This document shows, in pieces, positions 1-9,037 of a DNA stretch of 64,000 nucleotides. Under the pieces are notes generated by a model, which ran no database searches, was not told where the DNA came from, and worked only from the letters and a program-made list of their open reading frames with translations. How positions within the stretch are numbered: the stretch's first letter is position 1; every line of letters begins with the position of its first letter. Location of the stretch: NCBI RefSeq assembly GCF_000227135.1, contig NC_018233.1, positions 62,001 through 126,000 on the forward strand, in the 5' to 3' direction. The position numbers and the translations under genes were made by a program. Origin of the DNA: Leishmania donovani. Its lineage: Eukaryota > Euglenozoa > Kinetoplastea > Trypanosomatida > Trypanosomatidae.

Positions 1-1161
1 CGTTTTACGGGAAGGCGCACCGCCGCCACAGCCGAATGTGCAGAGCAACGCAGAAAAGGTTGAGTGCGTCTCTTTGTTTCTTCAACGCGTCACGCCACAG
101 CGAGCAAGTTGATACTCGCGCGCATGCACGACTGCAGCTCACCTGCCTCTGTGGCACGGCTGCAATGCCAAGGGAAACAGGGCTGACCAACACCGCCTGG
201 CGTCGTTCAGCCCACTGCAGACAGCGCAGGCTCCGTCCAGGGCGGCACTCAACGCCACCCGAAACGCAGCGAAGGCAGAAGAGCGGCGGACAGATGTGTG
301 CGGTCGTCGAGAGAGAGGAGATACCAAGGAAGGAAGGGAGGAGTGATGAGTGAAGGATATGGTCGGGGGAGGGGGAGGGCGCACGCATGCACACATACGC
401 GGCGAAGATGTTTGCAAAGAGTGGCCGTAGTAGAACTGGCGCACCAGCGAGGGAGGCACGTGTGCATGCGGCTCCAGACCCAGGAGGAGTAGGAGGTGCT
501 CACGGGCCTTCATGATCACTCCAACGGTAGCAGAAACTGTCCTCACGCGAGCCTCCGTCTGCCCGCGCGGATCGGCAAAAGGCCTAAAAGGAGCTCGTTC
601 TCCCCCCTCCGCTTTTGCACAGGCACGCACGGATACGCATCCCTCTCTGTTCACATATCATTGCTTGGCGCGTCACCAGCAGTGCTCACTGTAAGATGAG
701 CACCCCGTACCTCTGCGCAGAACGATACACCATAGATACGAAAGGAGAAGGGCAAGGCAGGAGACGGGGCGCCAACACAACATGCGAGCGAGGAGACATC
801 GTCAGGCGGCGCCTCCGCCTCATAGCCATCACACTCGACGCTTTCCTCACCACCGTCCCCCCCTCCCCCCGCCTCTCGCTATCGCGCCTCCTCGGCATCG
901 TCTTTCGGCCCAATGAAAACGTACAGTGAAGGTGCATATGTACATGGGTGAGTTGGTGGGGAGACCTCCCCCCTCCCGACAGCGATGGCGCCGTGGGCAT
1001 TCCATGCGAAGGAGAGTGGCGCCCCGGTGTGTGAGACGCGCTGGCACCACTTTGCCAGTCTTGGCGCAAGTCCCTTGCACTTGAAGAAGCCACCCTGTAT
1101 TTCACTGCAATGAGGCGCGGGCGCAGGCAGCTGAGGAAGATGCGCACGGGCGTAGGCGCCG
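1..1161. other. gene-free left edge
   Basis: I see no credible gene here. The short open frames on both strands are low in complexity and lack recognisable motifs. The interval holds one copy of a diverged dispersed repeat (about 66-160), a G-rich purine tract around 362-380 and a C-rich stretch around 859-868. It lies downstream of the minus-strand gene ending at 1162, so part of it is probably that gene's 3' UTR. Confidence 0.6.
66..160 (+). repeat. diverged dispersed repeat, copy 1
   Basis: This segment matches the reverse complement of about 41449-41551. The first 24 bases share 21 identities and the next 25 share 18. After a variable, CA-rich stretch, the blocks CAGCTCA and TGTGGCAC recur in the same order. 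The similarity is also visible in translation. It is too long and specific to be microsatellite. A degenerate retroposon of the SIDER type is the obvious candidate class in Leishmania, but I cannot confirm the family from the sequence alone. Confidence 0.65.
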
Positions 1162-3342
1162 CTACTTCGTCTTCCTTTTCCCGGGGGTGCTGCCGCTGCT
1201 GCTGCTCGCCCCGCGTGAGGTCGTCGGCTTTAATGTTGCCGCAGCAGCGCCGCTGCCGTCGGGGGTAGCACCAGCGCAATCGAGACGCCCACTTTCTGCC
1301 GATGGCGTTGACAGCCCAAGCGCGCGCTCCAGAGCCACGACACGCTGGAGAATGCGGTGCTGCCGCGCAGCCAACGCATCCTCGATGCTTGCGTACACGG
1401 CCTGCACGGCCTCGTTTGTTCTCGGCTTCTCGAAGAAGAGGTGAATATCGGCGGCGTGCTGCTCGGCTCGCTGATGTGCCGCCGTCTGCGCAAGCTCCTC
1501 CTCGTAGGCAGCCCGGTACGCCGCGGCCTCTTTGGCCTGCTCCGCGCGTAAGGTCTCCATGGCTGTCGGCGGTACCGTCAACTCAGGCGCTGCGGGGAGA
1601 TTAGAGGTGGCAGCAGCCGCGGCCTCGGCGGCATTAGCGGCGGCGGCGTCCTTGGAGGCGCCCCTGATGGCGCGCTTAGAGTGTGTGCGAGGCCGCCCGC
1701 TCACGGGTTTGCCGTGCCCCGAGGCGGATGTCGGGCGAGGAGACTGCTGCGGCGTCGCGGCACCACCAACGGTCGCATCGCCACCCGCTACTTCATCGCG
1801 TGTCGCGGACAAGGTCGAAATGTTGCCGCTGCAACTACTTCGTTGAAGAGCAGAGAGACGAGTGGCATCCCGCAGCGGCAGCACGGGCATTGGCGTCTCC
1901 ACCTGCACTGAGAAACACACGGGCGCGCGCGCCGACGGTGAGAGGGTGCTCATCGGCTGCTGAGCGTGCGAGGTCACACACATGTGCAGGGCAGTGTGCG
2001 AGAGGAGATCCTCCTCGACGACAAACTGCAAGAAGCCGTCAAGCTCGTCCTTCGTCAAGAAGATGTTCTCCGGCGGCATGGCCGCCACGCGTGCCAACCG
2101 CTGCTCCTCAGCCTCCATCTCCTGCTGCTGTAGCTGCTGCAGCTTCGCCTTCTCCGCGCGAGACGGCTTTGCCACGCCGGCAGCCGTCATGCCGGAGATG
2201 CTGCGCATAGGGCCGCCGCTCAAGCTTGTTGACCTCGGTTGCGTAAGGGCCACAGCTGCGCTCACGACCGGTTCGCGGGGCACCTGCCGCCACGCCCACT
2301 CGTGCTCCAGCTCCCACTGGACGAATCGCTGCAGCTCCCCATGGAGCGCCTCGGCGTGCGTCGCGTACAACAGCGGCGTGGGCACGGCGGCGGCGAGGCT
2401 GGCCACTGTCCCTGCAAGGTCGTCCTGCTCTGAGCTAGGCGTAGCTCCCGCAGCCGTGATCGCGCTCAGGCGGCGCCCCTTCTTGGACGCCCTGCCGCCG
2501 CTGCCCTCCTTGCCGTGAGACAAGGCCGAACCGCCGGCCGACCCGTGCTCCCCACCACCGGCGCTACCACAACTCGCATTGCCGCTGTGGAAGTGAGACG
2601 GTGGGATATTCCTCTGCGGGTTTCCGTCAGACAGCAGCAGCGGTGCGATGGGCGTCTCTGCGGAGACATCGGCGTCGCCACGAACCAGCGAGCGGTACTG
2701 CCGCCACCAGTTGAGCAGATGCATCGTCTTGAGCGCCCCGAAGCCCTCCCTGGCGCAGTACTGAATGAACTCAACGTGCTGGTCCACTTCGATCTGATGA
2801 CCAAGGTGCACCCAGTAATCCTCGAGGCGCAGCGCCTGGGCGACGAGGGCAGTCAGGTAGAAGGCGCCGGCCTCCGCATTGGTGAGCGTGCTAGTGGCGC
2901 CTCCACGGCAGGAGCGATCTAGCATCGCGTTCGGAACGCTGACCTCGTTCCAAGTAGACGCCGCTCGTGAGAGCGTAGAGGCAGATGGGGAGACAGAGCA
3001 AGGGCCGACGGGCGCTGCTGCCGTCGTGGGCGTCGTCGACCGCGTCTCCCCACCGCCACTAGCGGTGCGAGCGATATTGGCAGAGGACGAGAAGGGCGCC
3101 ATGGAGGCGCCGAAGGCGTGCTCCGAGACATCTGCTGCCCCGCTCTTTGCGGGGCCACCGGCGCTGTTCGGCGCCGTGTTCAGGCCCTCGGCGGCGGGGA
3201 TACTCGAGAAGTCACCCGCAGCAATGGACAAGAGCTGCTGTACGGTATCGGTGGTGTCGAGGGAGGGCTCGGCGAAGTTGAGCCCGGGGGCGTCGTTTAG
3301 GCCGCGGTGGGAGCTGCCGATGCTGCCCTTGGGAGGCCCCAT
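1162..3342 (-). CDS. hypothetical protein, 726 aa, partly coiled coil
   Basis: I do not recognise this protein. The start is placed at the ATG at 3342 (MGPPKGS), because the open frame upstream to 3765 is Thr/His repeat sequence translated from a GT microsatellite. The first 150 or so residues are Ser/Ala/Thr/Gly-rich and probably disordered. Residues about 160-215 form an ordered block rich in aromatic residues (LEDYWVHLGHQ, LLNWWRQY). A second ordered block near 395-500 begins with a Gln/Glu-rich helix and contains FLTKDELDGFLQFVVEEDLL. The C-terminal part (about 600-690) is a Glu/Ala-rich helix likely to form a coiled coil (EEELAQTAAHQRAEQ, DALAARQHRILQR), followed by a Ser/Gly/Lys-rich tail. 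No catalytic motif or membrane segment is visible. Coding status is supported by length, GC-rich codon use and the ordered blocks. Confidence 0.8.
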   Translation of the reverse strand: MGPPKGSIGSSHRGLNDAPGLNFAEPSLDTTDTVQQLLSIAAGDFSSIPAAEGLNTAPNSAGGPAKSGAADVSEHAFGASMAPFSSSANIARTASGGGETRSTTPTTAAAPVGPCSVSPSASTLSRAASTWNEVSVPNAMLDRSCRGGATSTLTNAEAGAFYLTALVAQALRLEDYWVHLGHQIEVDQHVEFIQYCAREGFGALKTMHLLNWWRQYRSLVRGDADVSAETPIAPLLLSDGNPQRNIPPSHFHSGNASCGSAGGGEHGSAGGSALSHGKEGSGGRASKKGRRLSAITAAGATPSSEQDDLAGTVASLAAAVPTPLLYATHAEALHGELQRFVQWELEHEWAWRQVPREPVVSAAVALTQPRSTSLSGGPMRSISGMTAAGVAKPSRAEKAKLQQLQQQEMEAEEQRLARVAAMPPENIFLTKDELDGFLQFVVEEDLLSHTALHMCVTSHAQQPMSTLSPSARAPVCFSVQVETPMPVLPLRDATRLSALQRSSCSGNISTLSATRDEVAGGDATVGGAATPQQSPRPTSASGHGKPVSGRPRTHSKRAIRGASKDAAAANAAEAAAAATSNLPAAPELTVPPTAMETLRAEQAKEAAAYRAAYEEELAQTAAHQRAEQHAADIHLFFEKPRTNEAVQAVYASIEDALAARQHRILQRVVALERALGLSTPSAESGRLDCAGATPDGSGAAAATLKPTTSRGASSSSGSTPGKRKTK

Positions 3343-4749
3343 TTTGTGGGCGCGCGCCGGGGAGATGGTAGCCCCACGAAGCGCACCGCAGTGCGAGATG
3401 CAAGAGCGAGGAGGGTATGAGAAGAGGGAAAACTCACTATGGCGCTTCCGATCTGTGTGTGTGTGTGTGTGTGTGTGTCGGGACAAAGGAGGAGTTCGGG
3501 TGGCGTGACGATGGCAGCGGGCAGTTCGTGTGTGCGCGTTGGTTGGCGCCAATGCGAGCGCTGCACAAAGAAAGCGAGAGGGTGGAAGGAGATGTACAAG
3601 AGAGGGGAGAGTCACGCATGCACACATCCGCACACTCGAGGGCACAGACATATACATATGTCTGTGCCTGTGGGGGGAGAGAGAGACAGGGGGGGAGCAG
3701 GAGGGATACATGTAAGGGTGCGCGTCTGAGAGAGCCGCCATGGACGCACGCCTGCGGTCCCTCACCCATCCTCCATCATCACCAAAGGTAAGTCATCGGA
3801 GTAGGGCAGTGTTAGTGCGAGGGCGAGTGCTAGTGCCGCCCCGGGCATTGCAAGTGCACCGACGCACACAGACGCGCGTGTCCCCCCACCGCCACCACCA
3901 CCAGGGATCACCTCCTCACTGCATGCCACGCACACCCAACCGTGACGACGATCACGATGATGCCACGGCAGTGGCGGGTGCTGTGGGCGTCCCCCTCATT
4001 CTTGTAGTTGCCTTTCTTTGCGAGGTCGAGAGAAAGAGAGAGTCTATGTCGAGATCTAAGTGGAAGACGGCGAGCGAGTGAGTGAGCGGGAGAAGAAGGG
4101 GCGGTAGACACGCGCCTGCATGCACGTGCACACACACACACGCATGGCCAGGAGTCGCTGGACAGCACAAAAAAGAGATGGCACTATTTTGTCAGGGGCG
4201 TGAATGCGGTGTCGGTCAATCAAAGAGAGGGGGAGGGCACCGACGCGGCCTTGCGGAGGCTTCGTCTACAATGCAGCCATGCAGACCAGCGCGTCGTCAG
4301 GCAACGCCGCACGGAGGCAGAAGCTGAACGAGTCAGTAGAGTGGGATGTGAGAGAGTGAGAAAGGGAGTGAGGGGTAGGCGTGTATGTATGTGGGTGGAT
4401 GGAGGCGACATGCACGCTATGGTGATGCGCCTGCAGGTGAGCCTCTGCGTTTTGTACCTTTTTATTCCTTGTCACGCAACCAAGTTGACTGTTGGGGAGG
4501 GGGGAAGGCTTCGGCAAGCCACCGATTCGCCTCACCCCCTCACGTACACAAAACACGTACCGCCTCACGCCACTCGTCCCTGATGCCTTCCCATACCTGT
4601 CGTCGAACGCATACACCTTTATTGATACGCTTGCACGCATGCACAGTACAGGCCAGCCCCTCTCGATAATTGCGACACCAACAGCGGAGAGGAGATACAA
4701 ATACAGGTATGAACTGAGCGGAGCGGAAAAAGATGCGTACGCGAGCATC

Positions 4750-4795
<46 letters not shown>

Positions 4796-4894
4796 NNNNN
4801 NNNNNNNNNNNNNNNNNNNNNNNNNNNNNNNNNNNNNNNNNNNNNNNNNNNNNNNNNNNNNNNNNNNNNNNNNNNNNNNNNNNNNNNNNNNNNN

Positions 4895-4938
<44 letters not shown>

Positions 4939-4971
4939 CACCGGGAGGAGGGAGGGGGGTGTGCGGCGGCG
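3343..4971. other. intergenic region with GT arrays and an assembly gap
   Basis: There is no gene here. It contains a GT run at about 3456-3478, a GA/GT-rich stretch, two long GT blocks flanking a run of N (4753-4928), and short CA runs around 4130-4142. The sequence just left of 4972 is the 3' flank of the PH-like protein gene; the part next to 3342 should contain the splice acceptor for the gene ending at 1162. Confidence 0.6.
4753..4928. repeat. GT microsatellite interrupted by an assembly gap
   Basis: Pure GT dinucleotides run from 4753 to about 4792, followed by 99 undetermined bases (4796-4894), then GT again from 4895 to about 4928. The gap lies entirely inside the array, so the true length is unknown and probably collapsed. 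Confidence 0.95.
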
Positions 4972-6462
4972 TCAGCGTCGCTTTAGGACGTTGCGCAGGT
5001 GATTCGCCTCCGTCGCCGTCGCAAAGCCGAAGACCACCTGCGAGGGCCGAGTCGAAGTGCGCGCGACGACGGTGTACTGCCGCTCTTCGATGTGCTCGTC
5101 CTCCTGCACTACTCTCGTCGTGAAGACGTCCAACACGCTGGCCAGCGGAACCTTGATGGTCTGCTTCCCTCCCTTCGGATTGCGCTGCGACCATCGCAGG
5201 CACTCCTGCTTCAAGTCGATCGTGACGAGGCCGCTCAGCGACGTTTTGAAGGTTCCGACCAGACTCCAGAGGGGGCGGACGCAGTAGCGCTGCTGCGCTA
5301 AACCACCACCCGCGGCGGAAGCGGCGACAGCATCCATCACGGGTGCAGCGCAGACGGTAGAAGTACAGTTCGGGTGCAACGCATCCGCACCAACAAAAAG
5401 CTCCTCACCGACCGGAATCGCGCTGAGCCCGGCGAACATCCCGGGGCAGACGCGTGGCACAGTAAGACGCTGCGCCGCACTCTCCGCTGCCGGCTGCGCC
5501 ACGTAGAATGACGGTCGAGAGGTGGGCGTCGGCTGCTGCGATGCTGCCTGCACCGGCAGCGGCGGCGGCTCTGCCCAAGAGCGTGCACGCTTGTAGGAGC
5601 TCACGGTGCTGTCCATGCTGCTGTCGTTCCCGCTGTAGTCGCTGTAATCGCTGCGGTGGCGGCGCGTGTGTGAGGTGATCGGGATCGTGGGAGGCAGGCA
5701 CAGGCCTCGACGTTCCGGCTGCTGTACCGGCAGCGAGGACGTGTTGCCACCCAGCGCAGAGGTAGCTGCGCGGCCTTTGTCGCTGGTGGCATGGCCACCG
5801 CTGAAGGGGCGGCGCAGGACGGCGCCCCCGGCGTGCTCGAGGGCGGCCGTCGCGCGGCGGACCGCCTCTTCGTCGTCGGCTCGCCGGCGAGACGTTGGCT
5901 GCTGCCGCTGCTTCACCGCAGAAGCATTCGCGTGGTGAGACGTAGAGTGGCTGCGCGAGGTGCTCATCTTAAGCGGCCACTGTCGCCTCTCCGCGCCGCT
6001 GTTGTTACTGAAATCCGCCTCCTCAAAGAAGTTGGGCAACGAGCGACGAGGGTGCGCATCTTTGCCGCGATTGCCACCGCTGTCGCTGCCGCTGGCGGTG
6101 GCGGTAGTGGTGGTGGTGGTACGCGTTACCGTCTGCGCTGGCGATGGCGCAAGACCGCACGGAGCGCTCTTGCCATGGGATGGCCCGGTCTCGTGCAGCG
6201 TGTTCACGCCCATCGCGCGCAGCGCAGTACGTCTTGACGGGAGAGCGGCACCCGCGGCTTCCGGGCGGCCGCCGTACGCCATCTCGTCGCCGCCCCGCCG
6301 CGGCTCTCCGCGACGGAACCCAGGACGCAGGAGAGAGGCGGGGCCTGGCGTGACGTGTCCGCTGCTGTAGGCCGAGGAGGCGACGCTGAGGGAGCGGGGC
6401 ACGGTGACAGCCTCCGAGTTGGGCGAGATCACCTTCACGCGAGGGCCAGTACGAGGCGCCAT
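4972..6462 (-). CDS. hypothetical protein with C-terminal PH-like domain, 496 aa
   Basis: The N-terminal 390 or so residues are low-complexity (Ser/Arg/Thr/Ala/Pro-rich, with His- and Arg-rich patches) and probably disordered. The last 100 or so residues look like a compact pleckstrin-homology-type fold: a strand entering FKTSLSGLVTIDL, alternating strands through IKVPLASVLDVF, then QYTVVART and a C-terminal helix with ATEANHLRNVLKRR. PH-like domains bind phosphoinositides or peptides, so a scaffold or membrane-recruitment role is possible. That is inference, because the ligand-binding basic residues cannot be assigned by eye. The first ATG (6462) gives a continuous frame and is preceded by non-coding GA/T-rich sequence. 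The stop lies only 44 bases from the GT array. Confidence 0.8.
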   Translation of the reverse strand: MAPRTGPRVKVISPNSEAVTVPRSLSVASSAYSSGHVTPGPASLLRPGFRRGEPRRGGDEMAYGGRPEAAGAALPSRRTALRAMGVNTLHETGPSHGKSAPCGLAPSPAQTVTRTTTTTTATASGSDSGGNRGKDAHPRRSLPNFFEEADFSNNSGAERRQWPLKMSTSRSHSTSHHANASAVKQRQQPTSRRRADDEEAVRRATAALEHAGGAVLRRPFSGGHATSDKGRAATSALGGNTSSLPVQQPERRGLCLPPTIPITSHTRRHRSDYSDYSGNDSSMDSTVSSYKRARSWAEPPPLPVQAASQQPTPTSRPSFYVAQPAAESAAQRLTVPRVCPGMFAGLSAIPVGEELFVGADALHPNCTSTVCAAPVMDAVAASAAGGGLAQQRYCVRPLWSLVGTFKTSLSGLVTIDLKQECLRWSQRNPKGGKQTIKVPLASVLDVFTTRVVQEDEHIEERQYTVVARTSTRPSQVVFGFATATEANHLRNVLKRR

Positions 6463-7420
6463 CGTGCTCTCCTTCTAAAGGTATTCTTTTTTTTTGGTGA
6501 GTGTAGATGCGTGTGCCGGTTGCTGGGTGGATCGCTCTGGGCGGTTGCTTTCCCTCCGTCTATATGTCGCCTCGATAGGGTACTCAGCCAAGCGTGAAGG
6601 CATGCGAATGCTGCCGCGTGCGCTGCTCACTCGTCGCCCTGGGGAGCATCTACGTTGTGCGGGTGAGGGTGAGGACGAGAGGTCAAAGGGGGGAGGGGAG
6701 ACCAAGGAGAGATGAGGCGCGCAAGTACAACAACACACATACAGAAGAGAAGCACGAAAGGGATGGAGGAAGGCTGCGAAAGCACGGCAGAGGCACGGGC
6801 ATGCGCCTGCTAGCCTGTCTATGAGTGCGTGGTGGACGGAGAGAGAGGGCGAGAGGAGGATGCGTGCATGTCTACGATGATCCGCTGCTTTGGCCGAGCG
6901 CGCTGACAGCAGCGTGTAAACACAGACAGACAGAGAGAGAGAGACTGCCGAAAAAAGGAAGTGAATCGCGCAAGCAGTGCCACATTGGGGAAGGATGGAA
7001 GAGCAGCCCGCTTGTGTGAGGGGCACAGGCGTATCCGTCTATGGCGTGCACCCACTACACACACACACACATACGCACACGCCCTTCGTCATCCCTTTAA
7101 TCGCTCTCCTTTCTTAGACGCCCTCCCCGCCTCTCTCTGTTGGGCATTCATGCGCCTTTCGTGCCGTATCCCTTTCGCTGCCGCTGCTCAGCGATGGAAA
7201 CGGTGATGGAGGATTGGCACGCGCACGGGCGCGTGCTCATCCCCTTCGCGTCCCTCCCTACCATCACCACCGCGACCCGCCGCTCACCATGAGAATATCG
7301 ACGCAGTGGAGGGGGGCCAAGATGGAGTGATGGGCGCGCGCATGTGTACCCGGGTGTGTGCGGCTGCGTGGACGGAGCGAAAACCAGTGGTACGAGCACA
7401 CAAGCCCATACGCACGCGTC
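6463..7420. other. intergenic region
   Basis: I see no gene here. It contains a T9 run at 6488-6496, purine-rich stretches near 6670-6715 and a CA run near 7057-7075. These are typical trypanosomatid intergenic low-complexity tracts. Confidence 0.55.
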
Positions 7421-7657
7421 CTACTGGGTTGTGGGGGGAGCAGGGCCTTTGGCGCCCAACAGGCTCTGTTTGATGGCCGCCATGAAACCATCCGAAGCGG
7501 CAACTGGCTGCATCGGCTTCCACGCCATCTCGCCCGCCGTGTCCTTCGGCACGCCTCTGCCTACGGTGGGGTCCTCGTCGAAGTACTCACCATCATCCTC
7601 GAGCACCACGTGCTGAGGTGGCGACGCCGGAGACGATGACGCTGGTGCAGATGGCAT
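7421..7657 (-). CDS. small hypothetical protein, 78 aa
   Basis: This is a short open frame whose composition differs from the surrounding microsatellite-like shadow frames. An acidic patch (EDDGEYFDEDP) is followed by a Met/Trp-containing stretch (GEMAWKPMQP) and a helical end (FMAAIKQSLLG). The start is the ATG at 7657. There is no recognised family, signal peptide or membrane span. It sits in the minus-strand array between the PH-like gene and the tRNA-Sec locus, with spacing that would suit a separate trans-spliced mRNA. Whether it is translated cannot be decided here; conservation of the acidic and C-terminal motifs in related species would settle it. Confidence 0.5.
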   Translation of the reverse strand: MPSAPASSSPASPPQHVVLEDDGEYFDEDPTVGRGVPKDTAGEMAWKPMQPVAASDGFMAAIKQSLLGAKGPAPPTTQ

Positions 7658-8004
7658 GGATGTATGTGGAGGGCTATGTGTCGTTGTGTGTGGATAGCGA
7701 GGCGGGATCGTTCATCATACTGTAGACGTGCTCAGCCAGAGAAAAAGGGGCGAAAGGCGGAGGGCAGCGATGAGCGAGCATGGAGAGAGAGGCAAGTCAG
7801 TATCACACCGGCAGCGCGTACTTTTTGAAGTCCTGCGAGAACAGAAACGACTGACAATCAACAGCCGGCGATCCTCGACGACGTCGCTATGGCGCATCAT
7901 CACCCGCTGCTGGAACGGATATATCTGCCCCTGGGCCGTTGGAGGGGGAGGGCTGCGATTCACCTACGTAGCGACGCACGTGGAGATGGTGTGCGTTAGG
8001 AGCG

Positions 8005-8014
8005 AAAAGAAAAA
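8005..8014 (-). terminator. Pol III T-run terminator of tRNA-Sec
   Basis: Starting six bases past the tRNA 3' end, the minus strand reads five T, one C and four T. A run of four or more T is the normal RNA polymerase III termination signal. Confidence 0.8.
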
Positions 8015-8019
8015 TGGCA

Positions 8020-8107
8020 CGCCACGAAGGCCGAATCGAACGGCTGTGAGAGCAACTCACCTACGGGTTTGAAGCCCGCACCCAGCACCAGCTGAGCTCA
8101 TCGCGGC
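8020..8107 (-). tRNA. tRNA-Sec: selenocysteine tRNA, anticodon UCA
   Basis: This tRNA carries selenocysteine to in-frame UGA codons. The minus strand folds into the diagnostic 9/4 eukaryotic tRNA-Sec shape. There is an extended acceptor stem (GCCGCGA pairing with TCGTGGC, plus G9), and a six-pair D stem with the four-base loop TGGT (CTCAGC/GCTGGG). The anticodon loop is CTTCAAA with TCA at 8072-8070. The long variable arm is GTGAG/CTCAC, and the four-pair T stem GCCG/CGGC closes the loop TTCGATT. The discriminator is G. A T-run terminator follows. The genome should therefore decode UGA as selenocysteine in at least some mRNAs. The gene sits alone inside a Pol II array in the same orientation as the flanking protein genes. 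Confidence 0.95.
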
Positions 8108-8131
8108 TCTCGCTTTTTCTCAAACAAATCA

Positions 8132-8192
8132 CGTCAGCGCGGGAATCGAACCCGCGACCCGATCAGGGTCGAAGGCGCGGCCGATGCAGCCA
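8132..8192 (-). other. tRNA-like sequence with a strong B box, not a canonical tRNA
   Basis: Just upstream of tRNA-Sec on the same strand are three consecutive hairpins. The first is a perfect T arm (GCGGG-TTCGATT-CCCGC, 8155-8139), which is also a consensus Pol III B box. The second is a five-pair hairpin GACCC-TGATC-GGGTC (8170-8156). The third is a shorter D-arm-like GGC-TGCATCG-GCC (8191-8179), which resembles an A box. The 3' flank after the T arm reads GCTGACG, but I find no complementary 5' acceptor strand and no variable loop, so it does not close into a normal cloverleaf. It could be a decayed tRNA, a class II tRNA missing its 5' half, or an external Pol III promoter element. Confidence 0.55.
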
Positions 8193-9037
8193 ACATCCGG
8201 ATATGCTACCGTGGCATCAGCATCAGTGTGCACCTTGGGCACTCTGACTCCGCAGGGCTGTGAAGACGTGTGTGTGTGTGTGCATGGTTACGTGTGCGTG
8301 TTGGGCGAACGAGTACGAGTTGATGGAGGCAGCCGACAGGAGGAGGATGAAGGTCAGGCTCGATGGCAGCAGCAGTAGGCATCACGACTAGAGACGTGTA
8401 CGAGATTCGGTGCCTCGACGCATGGAGTGCGCGGCAGAGCAGGAGCTCCGCGGCGGACTCACCGAAGGAAACGTGCTCGCAGAGGGGGGGGGCTTGCGCA
8501 CGGAAGGGTGCGCAGCTGCCACCGCAAACCCGCCGGCGCTCACGTGTTTACTGGTGTCATGTCGCTGCTGCTTCTTTTTGCTCGCTCTCTATACCCCCTC
8601 GCGTGTGAGGCAGCGAAGGGGTGGGCGGGAGGGGTGTGTACAACGCACGTGTCCCCGGAGAACAGGCAAAAGACGACATGAACGACAAGGAACGCTCGAG
8701 GCGGGCGAACGCACTCGCGCGCACATCCCGCTCACCGCCTCAGTCGCATCAGGGGAGAAAAAAGATGTACAGAATGGCGGCTCTATGAAGCGTTGCCTCG
8801 GAGGAGGAAGCGAAGGGGCAGCGGCAGCTGCTGCCGGAGTAACTCAACGGTGGATGGTCGGAGGTGGCCGCGAGGGAGGCCGGGTGACCTCGCAGAGAGA
8901 GGGAGGCGCACAAAGACACATGCACATACGCACGTGGACAGAAACGCGCGAGGTCTGAGACACACTTCACTCTCCTCCCAAATCCTCCACAGAGCACGTT
9001 TGTGGAGCATCTCCCTCTATCTCGCTGCTGCTGTTGC

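Larger units (their letters stand above)
7658..9037. other. intergenic region hosting the tRNA-Sec locus
   Basis: The non-protein content is the selenocysteine tRNA (8020-8107), its T-run terminator and a tRNA-like element (8132-8192). A short GT run lies at about 8269-8282. The remainder, 8230-9037, shows no supported gene. Confidence 0.6.

Noticed and set aside
3343..3765. N-terminal 141-residue extension of the gene ending at 1162
   Set aside because: The extra residues are translated from GT/CA microsatellite and pyrimidine-rich DNA. The MGPPKGS start gives coding-like sequence from the first codon.
8132..8192. a second complete tRNA gene beside tRNA-Sec
   Set aside because: The T arm is perfect, but I could not find a 5' strand to pair with GCTGACG or a normal anticodon arm. 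Kept only as a tRNA-like element.
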